The position numbers and the translations under genes were made by a program. DNA of 64,000 nt from Halichoerus grypus (lineage: Eukaryota; Chordata; Mammalia; Carnivora; Phocidae). This document shows positions 36,826-47,568 of this stretch, piece by piece. The stretch covers positions 80,518,754 through 80,582,753 of the forward strand of contig NC_135721.1 in assembly GCF_964656455.1 (NCBI RefSeq), given 5' to 3'. The notes below the pieces were generated by a model, which had not been told where the DNA came from, searched no databases, and was given only the letters and a program-made list of their open reading frames with translations. The first letter of the stretch is position 1; each line of letters starts with the position of its first letter.

Positions 36826-38738
36826 TTTCAACATTTCCTTGGTGATTCAGGGTCTTTTCGGATTCCATACAAATTTTAGGATTGTTTGTCCCAGCACTTT
36901 GAAAAATGTCATTGGAATTTGGATCAGGATGGTGTTGAAGGTATAGATTGCTCTGGGTAGCATAGACATTTTAACAATGTTTATTCTTCCGATCCATGAG
37001 CATGGAATGTTTTTCCATCTCTTTGTGTCTTCTTCAATTTCTTTCATGAGTGTTCTGTAGTTCCTAGAGTATAGATCCTTTACCTCTTTGGTTAGGTTTA
37101 TTCTGAGGTATCTTATGGTTTTTGGTGCTATAGTAAATGGAATCATTTCGCTAATTTCTATTTCTACAGTTGCGTTGTTAGTGTATAAGAAAGCAACTGA
37201 TTTCTGTGCATTGATTTCGTATCCTGCCACATTATTGAATTGCTGTATGAGTTCTAGTAATTTGGGGGTGGAGTCTTTTGGATTTTCCACATAAAGTAAC
37301 ATGTCATCTGCGAAGAGAGAGAGTTTGACTTCTTCTTTGCCAATTTGAATACCTTTTATTTCTTTTTGTTGTCTGATTGTTGTTGCTAGGACTTCTACTA
37401 CTATGTTGAACAACAATGGCAAGAGTGGGCATCCTTCTCATGTTCCTGATCTTAAGGGAAAAGCTCTCAGCTTTTCCCCATTGAGGATGATATTCACTGT
37501 GGGTTTTTCATAGATGGATTTTGTGAACTTGAGGAACGTTCCCTCTATCCCTATACACTGAAGAGTTTTAATCAGGAAAGGATGCTGTATTTTGTCAAAT
37601 GCTTTTTCTTCATCAATTGAGAGGACCATATGGTTCTTCTCTCTCCTCTTATTAATGTGTTCTATCACATTGATTGATTTGCGAGTGTTGAACCACCCTT
37701 GCATCCCGGGGATAAATCCCACTTGGTCGTGGTGGATGATCCTTTTCGTGTATCGTTGGATCCTATTAGCTAGGATTTTGTTGAGGATTTTGGAATCCAT
37801 ATTCATCAGGGATATTGGTCTGAAATTCTCCTTTTTGATGGGGTCTTTGCCTGGTTTGGGGATTAAGGTAATGCTGGCCTCACAGAATGAGTCTGGAAGC
37901 TTTCCTTCTGTTTCTATTTTTTGAAACAGCTTTAGGAGAATTGGTATTATTTCTTCTTTGAATGTTTGGTAGAATTCCCCAGGGAATCCATCAGGCCCTG
38001 GACTCTTGTTTTTTGGGAGGTTTTTGATCACTGCTTCAATCTCATTAGTGGTTATTGACCTATTCAGGTTGTCAATTTCTTCTTGTATCAGTCCTGGGAG
38101 TTTATAGATTTCCAGGAAGGCATCCATTTCTCCCAGGTAGCTTAATTTATTGGCATATAGTTGTTGATAATAATTTCTATTAATTGTTTCTATTTCCTTG
38201 GTGTTAGTCGTGAATCTCCCCTTTCATTCATAATTTTATTAATTTGGGTCCTTTCTCTTTTCTTTTGGATAAGTCTGGCCAGTGGTTTATCGACCTTATT
38301 AATTCTTTCAAAGAACCAGCTTCTAGTTTCGTTGATCTGATCTACTGTGTTTCTGGTTTCTAATTCACTGATCTCTGCTCTAATCTTAATTATTTCTCTT
38401 CTAATGCGTGGCTTAGGCATCGTTTGTTGCTTTTTCTCTAGTTCTTTAAGGTGTAGAGTTAGTTGGTGAATTCGAGATTTTTCTATTTTTTTGAGTGAGG
38501 CATGGATGGCTATGTATTTCCCCCTTAGGACCGCCTTTGCAGTATCCCATAGGTTTTGGACTGAAGTGCTTTTGTTCTCATTGGTTTCCATGAATTGTTT
38601 AAGTTCTTCTTTGATTTCTTGGTTGACCCAAACATTCTTGAGCAGAGTCGTTTTTAACTTCCAAGTGTTTGAATATCTGCCAATTTTTTTCTTGTGATTG
38701 AGTTCCAGTTTAAAAGCATTATGGTCTTTTATGGTCTG
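36824..38738 (-). mobile_element. 5'-inverted L1, 3' arm (ORF2 RT region)
   Basis: Reverse-strand L1 from ORF2 just after the EN domain (DHNAFKLEL, 38735) to just after VWNPKRP (36850). The rest of ORF2, the 3' UTR and the poly(A) are absent; the sequence joins a truncated SINE at about 36825. Together with 38740-41265 it forms the two opposed arms of one element, as made by twin priming. Divergence looks low and few disabling changes are visible. Confidence 0.88.
36847..38591 (-). pseudogene. L1 ORF2 reverse-transcriptase segment (nearly open)
   Basis: ORF2 encodes the endonuclease/reverse transcriptase used for target-primed retrotransposition. This piece reads, in transcript order, 38591-38190 (VLRGKYIAIHASLKKIEKSR), a one-base deletion near 38200, then 38127-37438 ([40 protein letters not shown]), one TGA stop at about 37438, then 37422-36847 ([29 protein letters not shown]). 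The RT catalytic motif is present as FADD, the usual L1 form. The endonuclease domain is in the opposite-strand arm and the C-terminal cysteine-rich part is missing, so it cannot act in this state. Confidence 0.88.
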
Positions 38739-39005
38739 AGGAGTAGGGGACCCTATTCCAACCAGTCCCTGGAACTGAGCTGGATATCTACCGAACCACT
38801 CTGAACACCCACGAAATCAGCCCGAGATGTACAAAGATAGATCTGGATCTCTATAAACAGAATATCGCAGGTGTTTGGTTTCGAGGTACAAAGCGGGGGG
38901 CCGTGATTCTGTGGGCAGATATCAGAGGATAAACGGAAGGGGGAGGGAGCCAAGCCGGTGGGATCCTACACCGCCAGTGAGCAATAGCCTCCCACGTTGT
39001 GGACA

Positions 39006-39059
39006 GGGCACAGACTCACAGACCGGTAGCAGGGGCACAGACTCACAGACCGGTAGCAG
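39006..39059. repeat. 27-bp tandem repeat in L1 5' UTR
   Basis: Two exact copies of a unit starting GGGCACAGACTCACAGACCG (39006-39032 and 39033-39059). Confidence 0.92.
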
Positions 39060-39618
39060 CAGGGAAAGGACTTTAGGGCAGCCCCCTGGACTGAAACCAG
39101 CGGGGCCCCGCATGCGAACTGGGGGGACCTGGTGGTTTTAGAAGCACAAAGGGCAGAGACATGCCCCGATCTGGAGGCGAGGACTGGGAGCGCTGCTGAG
39201 GGGCACACAACCCAGGACGTGAAGTTTAAGGCAGCACACACAGAAACAGAGATAGTGTGGCCTGGAGAGCTCACTGAAGAACAGACTGTGATCTCTCCGT
39301 TCTGAGGCAGAGGGTTGGAAACGGTCTCTTCTGCTCTGACTCTCAGAGGAGATGAGGAAAGCCACCAGGGAAACCACTAGAGAACAAAAGCCCCCCAAAA
39401 ACCGGTTTTCACTGAGCCCATTCCCCGTCATAGGGGGCAGGGCAACTCTACCCAAACAGGGATGCCTGAGTAACAGTGTGGCAGTCCCCTCCCCCAGAAG
39501 GCAGGCTGGACGAACAAGAGGCCAGCAAGCCTAACGTCCCTATAAAACAGGTGCATCTTGCTTGGGTTGTGGTCAATAATATGGACTCTATACATTCCCT
39601 CAACCACCCATCAACAGA

Positions 39619-40424
39619 ATGACTAGGAGGAGGAACCCCCCAAATAGGAAAGACTCAGAGACTATGACTTATACCACAGATTTACAAATGGATACAGATA
39701 TAACCAAGATGTCGGAGATGGAATTCAGGCTAGCAATTGTGAAGATGATAGCTAGAATGGAGAAATCGATTAATGGCAACATAAGAGTCTCTAAGGGCAG
39801 AAATGAAAGCTGAATTGGCAGAATTTAAAAATGCTATCGAGATCCAAACTAATCTAGATAATCTAACAGCTAGGTTAAGCGAGGCAGAAGAACGAATTAG
39901 TGATCTAGAAGACCAATTAATAGACAAGAAGGAAAAAGAGGGGGCCAGGGAAAAATAACTCAAAATCCATGAAAATAGAATCAGAGAAATAAGTGACACC
40001 ATGAAATGTTCCAATGTCAGAATTATTGGGATCACTCAGGGGGTGGAGAGAGAAAGGACTAGAAGATATATTTGACCAAATCGTAGCTGAGAACTTCCCT
40101 AATTTGGGGAATGAAACAAACATTTGTGTCCTAGAGGCAGAGAGGACCCCTCCCAAGATCAAGGAAAACAGGCCAACACCCCAGCATGTAATAGTAAAAC
40201 TTGCAAATCTTAGAACAAAGGAAACCATCTTAAGGGCAGTTAGGGGGAAGAGATTCCTTATGTACAGAGGGAGGAACATCAGAATAACGTCAGACCTATC
40301 CACAGAGACCTGGCAAGCCAGAAAGGCCTGGCAAGACATATTCAGGGTACTAAATGAGAAGAACATGCAGCCAAGAATACTTTATCAGGCAATGCTGTCA
40401 TTTAGAATGGATGGAGAGATGTAG
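39619..40424 (+). pseudogene. L1 ORF1 (RNA-binding protein), frameshifted
   Basis: The start MTRRRNPPNRKDSETMTYTT is followed by a coiled-coil half (LARLSEAEERISDLEDQL-like text at about 39870-39920, in another frame). The C-terminal RNA-binding half is open from 40014 (GLEDIFDQIVAENFPNL; RPTPQHVIVKLANLRTKETI; YRGRNIRITSDLSTE) to a stop at 40424. ORF1p forms trimers that coat L1 RNA. At least two frameshifts and one stop (near 39958) split this copy. Confidence 0.82.
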
Positions 40425-40587
40425 AGGTTCCAAGACTGGCAGAAACTGAAAGAATATGTGACCACTAAGCTGGCCCTGCAAGAAATATTAAGGGGGGCGT
40501 CTATAAAAGGAGAAAGACCCCAAGAGTAATATAGCACAGAAATTTACAGAGACAATCTATAGAAACAAGGACTTCACAGGCAACAAG

Positions 40588-41265
40588 ATGACAATAAATT
40601 CATATCTTTCAATAATCACTCTCAACGTGAATGGCCTAAATGCTCCCATAAAACGGCACAGGGTTGCAGATTGCATTAAAAGACAGGACCCATCCATATG
40701 CTATCTACAAGAGACTCATTCTGAACCTAAAGATACATCCAGACTGAAAGTGAAGGGATGGAGATCCATCTTCCATGGCAGCGGACCTCAAAAGAAAGCT
40801 GGGGTAGCAATTCTTATATCAGACAAATTAGATTTTAAGCTAAAGAATGTAGTTAGAGACACAGAAGGACACTATATCATTCTTAAAGGGTCTATCCAAC
40901 AAGAAGATCTAACAATTGTAAATATCTATGCCCCCAACCTGGGAGCAGCCATCTACATAAGCCAACTGTTAACCAAAATAAAGAGTCATATTGACAACAA
41001 TACGTTAATTGTAGGAGACCTCAATAGTCCACTCTCAGCAACAGACAGATCATCTAAGGAGAAAATCAACAAAGAAAAAAGAGCTCTGAATGACACACTG
41101 GACCAGATGGACCTCATAAATATATACAGCACATTCCACCCTAAAACAACAGAATACCCATTCTTCTCGAGCACACATGGAACTTTCTCCAGAATAGACC
41201 ACATACTGGATCACGAATCAGGTCTCAACCGATACCAAAAGATTGAGATTATTCCCTGCATATTC
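40588..41265 (+). pseudogene. L1 ORF2 endonuclease domain (open but cut before SDH)
   Basis: An open frame of about 226 L1 codons starting MTINSYLSIITLNVNGLNAP. This is the APE-like endonuclease that nicks target DNA. Visible catalytic-site motifs are the Asn of TLNVNGL, the Glu of CYLQETH, Asp/Asn of IVGDLNSPLS and the RIDHIL block. The final SDH motif is missing because the inversion breakpoint falls right after IPCIFS. The open frame then runs 15 codons into unrelated sequence (to 41310). It is therefore expected to be inactive although it looks recent. Confidence 0.88.
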
Positions 41266-41500
41266 TCTGCACAGCAATCTTTTGTTGAATTTGGTCCTGC
41301 GGAGCCATGATATCTTCATCACAGGCCAGCCAGACAGTTAACACCTTCAGAGTCACACTGCCCAATGGTGGCTCCTGATTTTGTAATTGAGATTCCTCCA
41401 CAGCTATCTTTAAATGATGCTGTCTTCCCACTTCATGAAAAGAACTAGAGGATTTATCAAAATTATTAACAGCCCACAGTGAAATATCACTAGCCACCCG
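41266..41500 (-). pseudogene. Coding-like fragment of unidentified gene
   Basis: On the minus strand, 41497 to about 41270 is an open frame with no low complexity: ASDISLWAVNNFDKSSSSFH, then KIAVEESQLQNQEPPLGSVT and VLTVWLACDEDIMAPQDQIQ. It has no flanking splice sites that I can support, no poly(A) and no start. It lies exactly between the outer end of the inverted L1 and an old L1 tail. It could be a fragment of a processed pseudogene hit by the L1. I do not recognise the parent, and chance cannot be excluded. Confidence 0.4.
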
Positions 41501-41504
41501 CTGA

Positions 41505-42180
41505 AAACGTCAAAATGAAAAAGCGTGAAAACACCAAATGTTGGCATAGTTTGGAGTAACCACAACATTCAAACATTGCTAGTAGGAGTATAAAATGGTA
41601 TAACTGCTTCGGAAAACTGGCAGTTTCACAAAAAGTCAAATATCTATGACCCAGAAATTCCAGTCTTGCTTGTATTTCCAAGGGGAATGAAAACATCTGT
41701 CCACTGAAAGCCTTGTACACAAACATTCTTAGCAGCTTTATTCATAATAGACAAAAAGTAGAAATAGCCCAGGTGTCTATTAAAAGAAGAATGGATAAAC
41801 AAATTGTGATATATTCAAACAGTAGAATACTACTGAGCAATACAGAGGAACAAACTATTGATACACCCAATGTTATGATGAGCAAAATAAGCCTTACCCA
41901 GATGAGAGCATACTATACAACCCCACTGACTAAAGTTCTAAAATAGGCAAAATTAATCCATGGTGATAGAAATCAGATTAACAGCTACTTCTTGCAAGGA
42001 AGAACTGAGAAGGGACATAAGGGAACTTTCTAGGATGATGGAAATGTTCTATATCTAGTTGCAGGTTACATGAGTATAGGCATTTGTCAAAACTGACTAA
42101 GCTATATACTTAATGATCTCTGCATTATATTACTGTATGTAATTTATACCTCAAAGTAAAAAATTCCTTAGGAAAAAATA
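41505..42180 (+). mobile_element. Old L1 3' end
   Basis: AACACCAAATGTTGGCATAG, then GCAGCTTTATTCATAATAGA, GAATGGATAAACAAATTGTG and a 3' end CATTATATTACTGTATGTAA with an A-rich tail. Strongly diverged. Confidence 0.8.
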
Positions 42181-42485
42181 AATAAAGCCCATTCAGGTAT
42201 GGATTGCAGTCTTGACAGAAAACACTGAAAGTTTGTGGAATCTTAAAACACAATGAATAATAAAGCTCTTATTAAGCTTAAGGTCTGTGCCTGAAACACT
42301 GCTGAAATATTTTGTTTTGCTTTTGTAAATAAAAGCATATTAGAAATATTATACTGATATTTCTCTGTAAAGGAATTATTATGGTGAATCCTTTCATACC
42401 AAAATGATGTTTGCCAAAAACAGATTCAAGAACAAAGAGAAAATGTCTTTATTTTCTACTGGAGAAATTTTCAATTGTATCATAC

Positions 42486-42593
42486 CTTGTGAGTTTTTGA
42501 GACTGGTACTTTATCTTGTTTTAAACTTTTCATTTCATTAGCAGCATGCGAATTTCCTTTCAATCTCTGTATTGTCATAAACTCATACTTCCT
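42486..42593 (-). CDS. CCDC138: CCDC138 exon (linker after coiled coil, 36 codons)
   Basis: This 108-bp exon encodes 36 residues in phase 0, beginning RKYEFMTIQRLKGNSHAANE and ending KVPVSKTHK. The acceptor is GTTGCAG with a poor polypyrimidine tract, and the donor is GTATG on the minus strand. The sequence is basic and low in hydrophobics. It links the coiled coil to the globular C-terminal part. The weak acceptor sits next to a SINE-filled short intron, so this splice site may be less efficient than the others; that is inference. Confidence 0.85.
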
Positions 42594-42905
42594 CTGCAAC
42601 AGTACATATCCATGAATTAAAATACAATTGTATTAAAGGTGGGAAAATCCAAAGGAAATCACTTAAAATTCACTTGTGTCGGGGCACCTGGGTGGCTCAG
42701 TCATTAAGCATCTGCCTTCAGCTCAGGTCATGATCCCAGGGTCCTGGGATCCAGTCCTATATCGGGCTCCCTGCTCAGCGGGAGGCCTGCTTCTCCCTCT
42801 CCCACTCCCTCTGCTTGTGTTCCCTCTCTCATGTTCTGTCAAATAAATAAATAAAATCTTCAAAAAAAAAAAAAATCCCTTGTGTCAAAAGAGCAGGCAA
42901 CTTAC
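42594..42905 (-). other. Short CCDC138 intron dominated by a SINE
   Basis: A 312-bp intron with GTAAG donor (42905 downward) and GTTGCAG acceptor. About 194 bp is a CAN-SINE in antisense to the transcript, so the pre-mRNA carries its poly(U) run shortly after the donor. Confidence 0.8.
42681..42874 (+). mobile_element. CAN-SINE (young subtype) between two exons
   Basis: GGGGCACCTGGGTGGCTCAG head and poly(A) end. Target duplication CNCTTGTGTC at 42671-42680 and 42877-42886, with one mismatch. Confidence 0.94.
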
Positions 42906-42983
42906 CTGTAAATTATCTAAACGAGCTTGAACTCTCTTAGCCTGAATCTCCATCTTCTTGTTTTCTTCACTTACTTCATTTAA
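42906..42983 (-). CDS. CCDC138: CCDC138 exon (coiled-coil, 26 codons)
   Basis: This 78-bp exon encodes LNEVSEENKKMEIQAKRVQA and then RLDNLQ in phase 0. The acceptor is CTTTAG and the donor GTAAG on the minus strand. It continues the coiled coil directly from the exon at 54559-54678 (KKQ then LNE). The next intron in transcript order is only 312 bp (42594-42905), and about 194 bp of it is a CAN-SINE whose body begins 32 bp past this exon's donor. Assignment to CCDC138 rests on recognising the ordered peptide series across all five exons. Confidence 0.85.
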
Positions 42984-43164
42984 CTAAAGTGAGAAAACAT
43001 TAAATATTTCAATATAAAACTTAAGCTGATTTCATACTAAAGATTTTGTAAAGATATTATCTAGTCTGTATAACCAAACAATGTAACAAAACAGAGATAG
43101 CATTCGTAATTAAAGAAGATCACCACTTATGGTAATTAGACTTATCATGGAAATCATTTTGAAA

Positions 43165-43262
43165 TGTATAAAAATAGTGAATCACTATGATATATACCTG
43201 AAACTAATAGGATATTGTATGTCAATTATACTTCAATAAAAAAATATTTTAATTAAAAAAAA
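43165..43262 (+). mobile_element. Short L1 3' end
   Basis: About 98 bp: GTGAATCACTATGATATATA, CCTGAAACTAATAGGATATT, TCAATTATACTTCAATAAAA and an A-tail. Confidence 0.82.
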
Positions 43263-44111
43263 ATCATAGCTAAAATCATTTATCCCTAAAGTACTAATAG
43301 TATCTAAGTTTACTTCATTCTACAAAAAATTTGCAAGTCTCCTGAGATCTTACAAGTATATGTTTTAATGGGAAATGTCTTTTAATTGAACTTTTTATGT
43401 ATGTACATGAAAGTGTACAAATCATTAAGTATGCAGTGTAATGAATTATTGAAATAGGATTAAATGTATGAATTTGGGAAGAACTGACATGTTTATAAAT
43501 ATTGAGTCTTCATATCTATGAACATAACATAGCCTTCAAATGATTTAGATATATTTATTTTCTTTTAATAATGTTTTGTACTTTTCAGTGTATGTGTTAT
43601 ATATATCTTTCTTTTAAATTTATTCCTGGATAGCTAATGCTTTTTGATGCTATTATCTGTGGGATCTTTCAATAAATAACACTATTTGATTACAGCTGGT
43701 ATATAAAAATACAACTGATATTTGTATATTGAACTTACATCCAAGGATTGCCTATATTTGCTTTATTCTACTAACTTGTCTGTATATCCATTTGGATACC
43801 TGTATATACAGTTACATAATCATGTTATCAGTAGATAATTCTTATTTCTTCCTTTCCAATCCTTATTTTCTATTTTTTTTCCCTATTGCACTGACTAGGA
43901 CTCTCAGTACAGTGTTCAATAGAAACAGTTAAAAGAGCACCCTTCTTCTGATTTCAGAGGGAAAACAATAACTTAAATATGATTTTGTTGTTGGGTTATT
44001 TTTGTAGATACCTTATCAAAATTAAGTTCTCTTTTATTACTAATATCAGGAGTTAGTGCTGAATTTTATTATCAATAGAAATATGATTTTTCTCCATTTA
44101 TCAGATGTGTT

Positions 44112-44172
44112 AATTTTCAAATGATAAACCATAATTTTCAAATGATAAACCATAACTTCCAAATGATAAACT
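44112..44172. repeat. 21-bp tandem repeat, about three copies
   Basis: Units starting AATTTTCAAATGATAAACCA at 44112 and 44133 (exact), with a third imperfect copy from 44154. Confidence 0.88.
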
Positions 44173-45069
44173 TTGTAATTCCTGTACTAAATCCATTTAG
44201 CTACATTATTTTTATGTATTGCTAGATTCAATTTGCTAATATTTAAATTTCTTGCAACTATATCCATGCAACTGATTTGAATTTTTCTTTTCTTATAAAA
44301 ATCTTGACACATTTAGTTTCAAGGTTATGCTGGCCTCATACAACAAGAAGGAGGGTTTTTCTCTCTTTTTCTATTTATATTTAAGGTATATGATGTTTCC
44401 TCCTTAAAAGATAGTCGTAAGTCTTACTGCTCCTTCTCTCAAAGTAAAGTGTCTTATTTTTCTCTGATCACTTTAAAAATTTTATCTTTATCTAATGTTT
44501 TCAGCAATCTTAAAACAATGTTCCTATGTTTGCTTTTTCTCAACATTTATCCTGTTTAGGCTTAACATAGTTTCTTGAATCTATAAGTTGGCATACTGTT
44601 TTTACAAGTTTTGGATAATATGTGGCCATTTCTCTTCAAATATTTTGTTTTTGCCCTATGATCTCTTTTTGAACTCCCATGTTAGAAATTTTAACGAAAC
44701 ATATCTCTTTTATAAATTTGTTTATTCTTTCTCTACTCAATGTTTTTATTTCAAAACTTTTTAGGAAATCATCTTCCAGTTCATTAACCGTGTCTTCTGC
44801 TGCATCTCATCTGCTATTAAACCCATTCACTGGAGTTCTGAAATTCAATTAGTGTATTTTTTAGTTTCAGAATTTCATTTTAATTCCTTTTTATAAATTC
44901 TGCTTCTCTAATTAAGTTCTCAATCTTTTTTTCTACTTTTTTGAACACATTAATCATTATTTTAAAATCACTACCTACTAGCTCCAATATCTGGATCACT
45001 GCCAGGTATATTCACATTGCCTGGGGCATTTTTGTTCTCTTCATATTGAGTTATATGATTCTGTCTTTT

Positions 45070-45146
45070 TATAATTTTTATTTAAATTCTAGTTAATTAA
45101 CATACAGTGCAATATTGGTTTCATGAGTAGAATTCAGTGATTCATG
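45070..45146 (-). mobile_element. 77-bp L1 3' stub, reversed
   Basis: Starts with a T-rich run and AGTTAATTAACATACAGTGC, the reverse of the young carnivore L1 3' end. Exact 14-bp target duplication TGATTCTGTCTTTT at 45056-45069 and 45147-45160. Confidence 0.85.
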
Positions 45147-45595
45147 TGATTCTGTCTTTTAATATAATGATTAATTTTGTATAGAATGACAAAGAAAATA
45201 TATAAATTTTGTACACATTTTCTTTCAGAGAGGGCTCATTCTTTCCTTTGCTAGATACTCAAAATGGGAACTGATCGCCTTATTCTAAACAGGAACTAAT
45301 ATCAGTTAAGACCACATTTCAGCTTGAGGAGGATTTCATATATCTCTAATTTGCCTCCTCCTAGGGTGCAACCCTGATTCTTTCAAATGAGAGCCTATGG
45401 TATTCACAGGGACTCTCTAGCCTGATGAATCCTGAATATTAATCCTTGACTCCTCAGCTTGGCAAGACTTAATGGGAATTGTTTTATTATTATCATAATA
45501 ATATTGCAGACTTATTTATGTCCAATGCTACCATAAATTACCATGCAAGTCAGTCACAGAAATAAGTTACCTTTTTATTTAGCAATTTTGAAACA

Positions 45596-45834
45596 CAGTT
45601 GAGCTTTGAACCATGCAGGGGTGATGGTCACCAACCCCTGGGCAATAAAATATCCACAAAGAACTTTTGACTCCCCAAAACACTTTACTAGTAGCTTACT
45701 GTTGACAAGGAGCTTTAATGATAATATAAACAGCCAATTAACACATATTTTTTAATGTTATATGTATGATACACAATGTTCTTATAATAAAGTAGGCTAG
45801 AGAAAACAAAATGTTATTAGGAAAATCATAAGGA
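45596..45834 (+). mobile_element. Tigger-type DNA transposon, left part
   Basis: Starts CAGTTGAGCTTTGAACCATG and continues AACTTTTGACTCCCCAAAAC; TAACACATATTTTTTAATGT. The inverted terminal repeat is at 52476-52495. Split at 45834 by an L1. This is a different Tigger-derived family from the one at 13103. Confidence 0.85.
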
Positions 45835-47104
45835 CAGACATTCCAAGATGGCGGAGGAATAAGAGACTTTAGTTTTGTCTGGTCCCAGGAATTCAGCTAG
45901 AGAGCTATCAAATCATTCTGAACTCCTGTGAACTGAACCAGAGCTCTAAGAAAAGAATTGCTGCAATTCTACAAATAGAAAAGCAAGCACTTTCTGCAAG
46001 GTAGGAGGTGTGGAGAAGTGAATCCTAAGCAACATATTGGAAGATAAACCGCGAGAGTAGGGAGCTGCAGAAAGCTGGCTACCAGAAAGTAATATAGTAG
46101 TACAGCGAAAAATCAGAACTTCTAGAAGTCTGCTCTGGTATATGTCCCTGCCTGAAAGGTACTCAGGTGGCCAGACAGGGAAGAATCCTAGGTGGGACAG
46201 TGTGCTCTCAGGATCGCAGGGGTCACAGAAAGAACAGGGGTACCTGAGTGCGTGAGAGTTCCCAGGCATCGGAGCAGGAAAGCCGGCTGCCATGAGCAAG
46301 CCCAGAAGTGGGCTTTCAGAACAGTGTTGCCATAAAACACAAACCGCAGAAGGGTTGGGCAACCACTCTCTGAGCAGGGAACCAGCAAATGGCAGAACCG
46401 CAGTCAGACAACCCTCCCTCCTGGGAAAGAATGGCGCGGGTGGGCACCACAGGAGTCTGCAGGCTTTGGAGATTCCAAGCGGGGTCACATGACTGAATAG
46501 AAATGCTCAGTCATGGGCTAGGTGAGCACAGAGTGCAGATGGAGACCAGGGACACAGGAATGATTGACTGCTTTTCCCCAAGGGCACACTGAGGAGTGGG
46601 GGGTGGTGGGGCACGAGCTTTTAGCTCCAGGGCTGGAGATTGGGAGGCCGCCATTTCCATTCTCAATATCTAAAGCCGCGTGTAAAGCCTTCAGGGAACA
46701 AAAGCCATATAGAGCAATCCGGGGCCAATTACATAGCCTGACCCCTGGCATGGGGCAATGCAATTCCTCCTGGGGCAAAGACACCTGAGAATCAGTGCAA
46801 CAGGCCCCTCCCCAAGAAGATCAGCAAGAACATCCAACTAAGACCAACTTTACCAACCACAAAGAACTGCAAAACTCCAGCACTAGAGGAAAACAGTATA
46901 TAGAATTCATGTTTTTTTCCTCATGATTAGTCTTCCAAATTTACTATTTCTTTTCTCTTTCATTTTCAACCAATTTCTTATTTTGTCAACTCTTTTAAGT
47001 TTTTTTAAATTTTCGTTTTTACAGTTATTCTATCCTTTCATTGTATTTAATTTTATTTTTGTATATACATAACTTTTCCTTTTTTTACAATTTTGGGATC
47101 TAGT

Positions 47105-47323
47105 TTTTATTTTTTTTTTTAAAGATTTTACTTATTTATTTGTCAGAGAGGGAGAGAGATGGAAAGAAGCTGAGAAAGAGCACAAGCAGGGGGAGCAGCA
47201 AGCAGAGGAGACACAGGATCCTTGCTGAACAAGGAGCCCGATGGGGGACTCGATCCCAGGACTCTGGGATTATGACCTCAGCCGAAGGCAGACGCTTAAC
47301 CAAGTAAGACACTCAGGTGTTCC
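47105..47323 (-). mobile_element. CAN-SINE, reversed
   Basis: Poly(T) start, ends AGACACTCAGGTGTTCC. Exact target duplication GGGATCTAGT at 47095-47104 and 47324-47333. Confidence 0.94.
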
Positions 47324-47568
47324 GGGATCTAGTCTTCCAACAAACAGACCAAAATACACACAGGATCCAATGAATTGCTCTGTTCTGTTCACCTGTCTGA
47401 TTATATTCTCTCTCATTTTTTTTATTTTTTATTTTTTCTTAAATTTTTTTGTTTTTTCGGTTCTGGGGCTCTTCTGATTTGCTTAGTGTATATTTATCTG
47501 GGGTCACTGTTGACATTTTAGTATTTTGTTCTCTCATTCATCTATTCTTCTCTGGACAGAATTACAAG

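Larger units (their letters stand above)
38740..41265 (+). mobile_element. 5'-inverted L1, 5' arm (5' UTR, ORF1, start of ORF2)
   Basis: Begins near GAGTAGGGGACCCTATTCC. It runs through a GC-rich 5' UTR (to about 39600), ORF1 (39619-40424, broken) and the ORF2 endonuclease (40588-41265). It stops exactly where the opposite-strand arm begins: IPCIFS here, DHNAFKLEL there. A 27-bp tandem pair lies at 39006-39059 in the 5' UTR. Confidence 0.88.
43450..45490 (-). mobile_element. Old antisense L1 (ORF2 remnant to 5' region)
   Basis: Reverse-strand landmarks: AATTTATTCCTGGATAGCTA, CAGTACAGTGTTCAATAGAA (RT region), then TTATGCTGGCCTCATACAAC. From about 44440 it carries ORF1/5' UTR-like text (CTACCTACTAGCTCCAATAT). 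It is too diverged for frames. Contains a 21-bp triplet repeat and a 77-bp younger L1 insertion. Confidence 0.7.

Noticed and set aside
39917..40366. 149-codon minus-strand open frame
   Set aside because: It is the reverse strand of L1 ORF1 and has no independent features.
45946..46488. 180-codon minus-strand open frame
   Set aside because: It lies antisense to the GC-rich 5' UTR of the L1 at 45835. High GC content makes long chance frames likely, and it has no recognisable domain.
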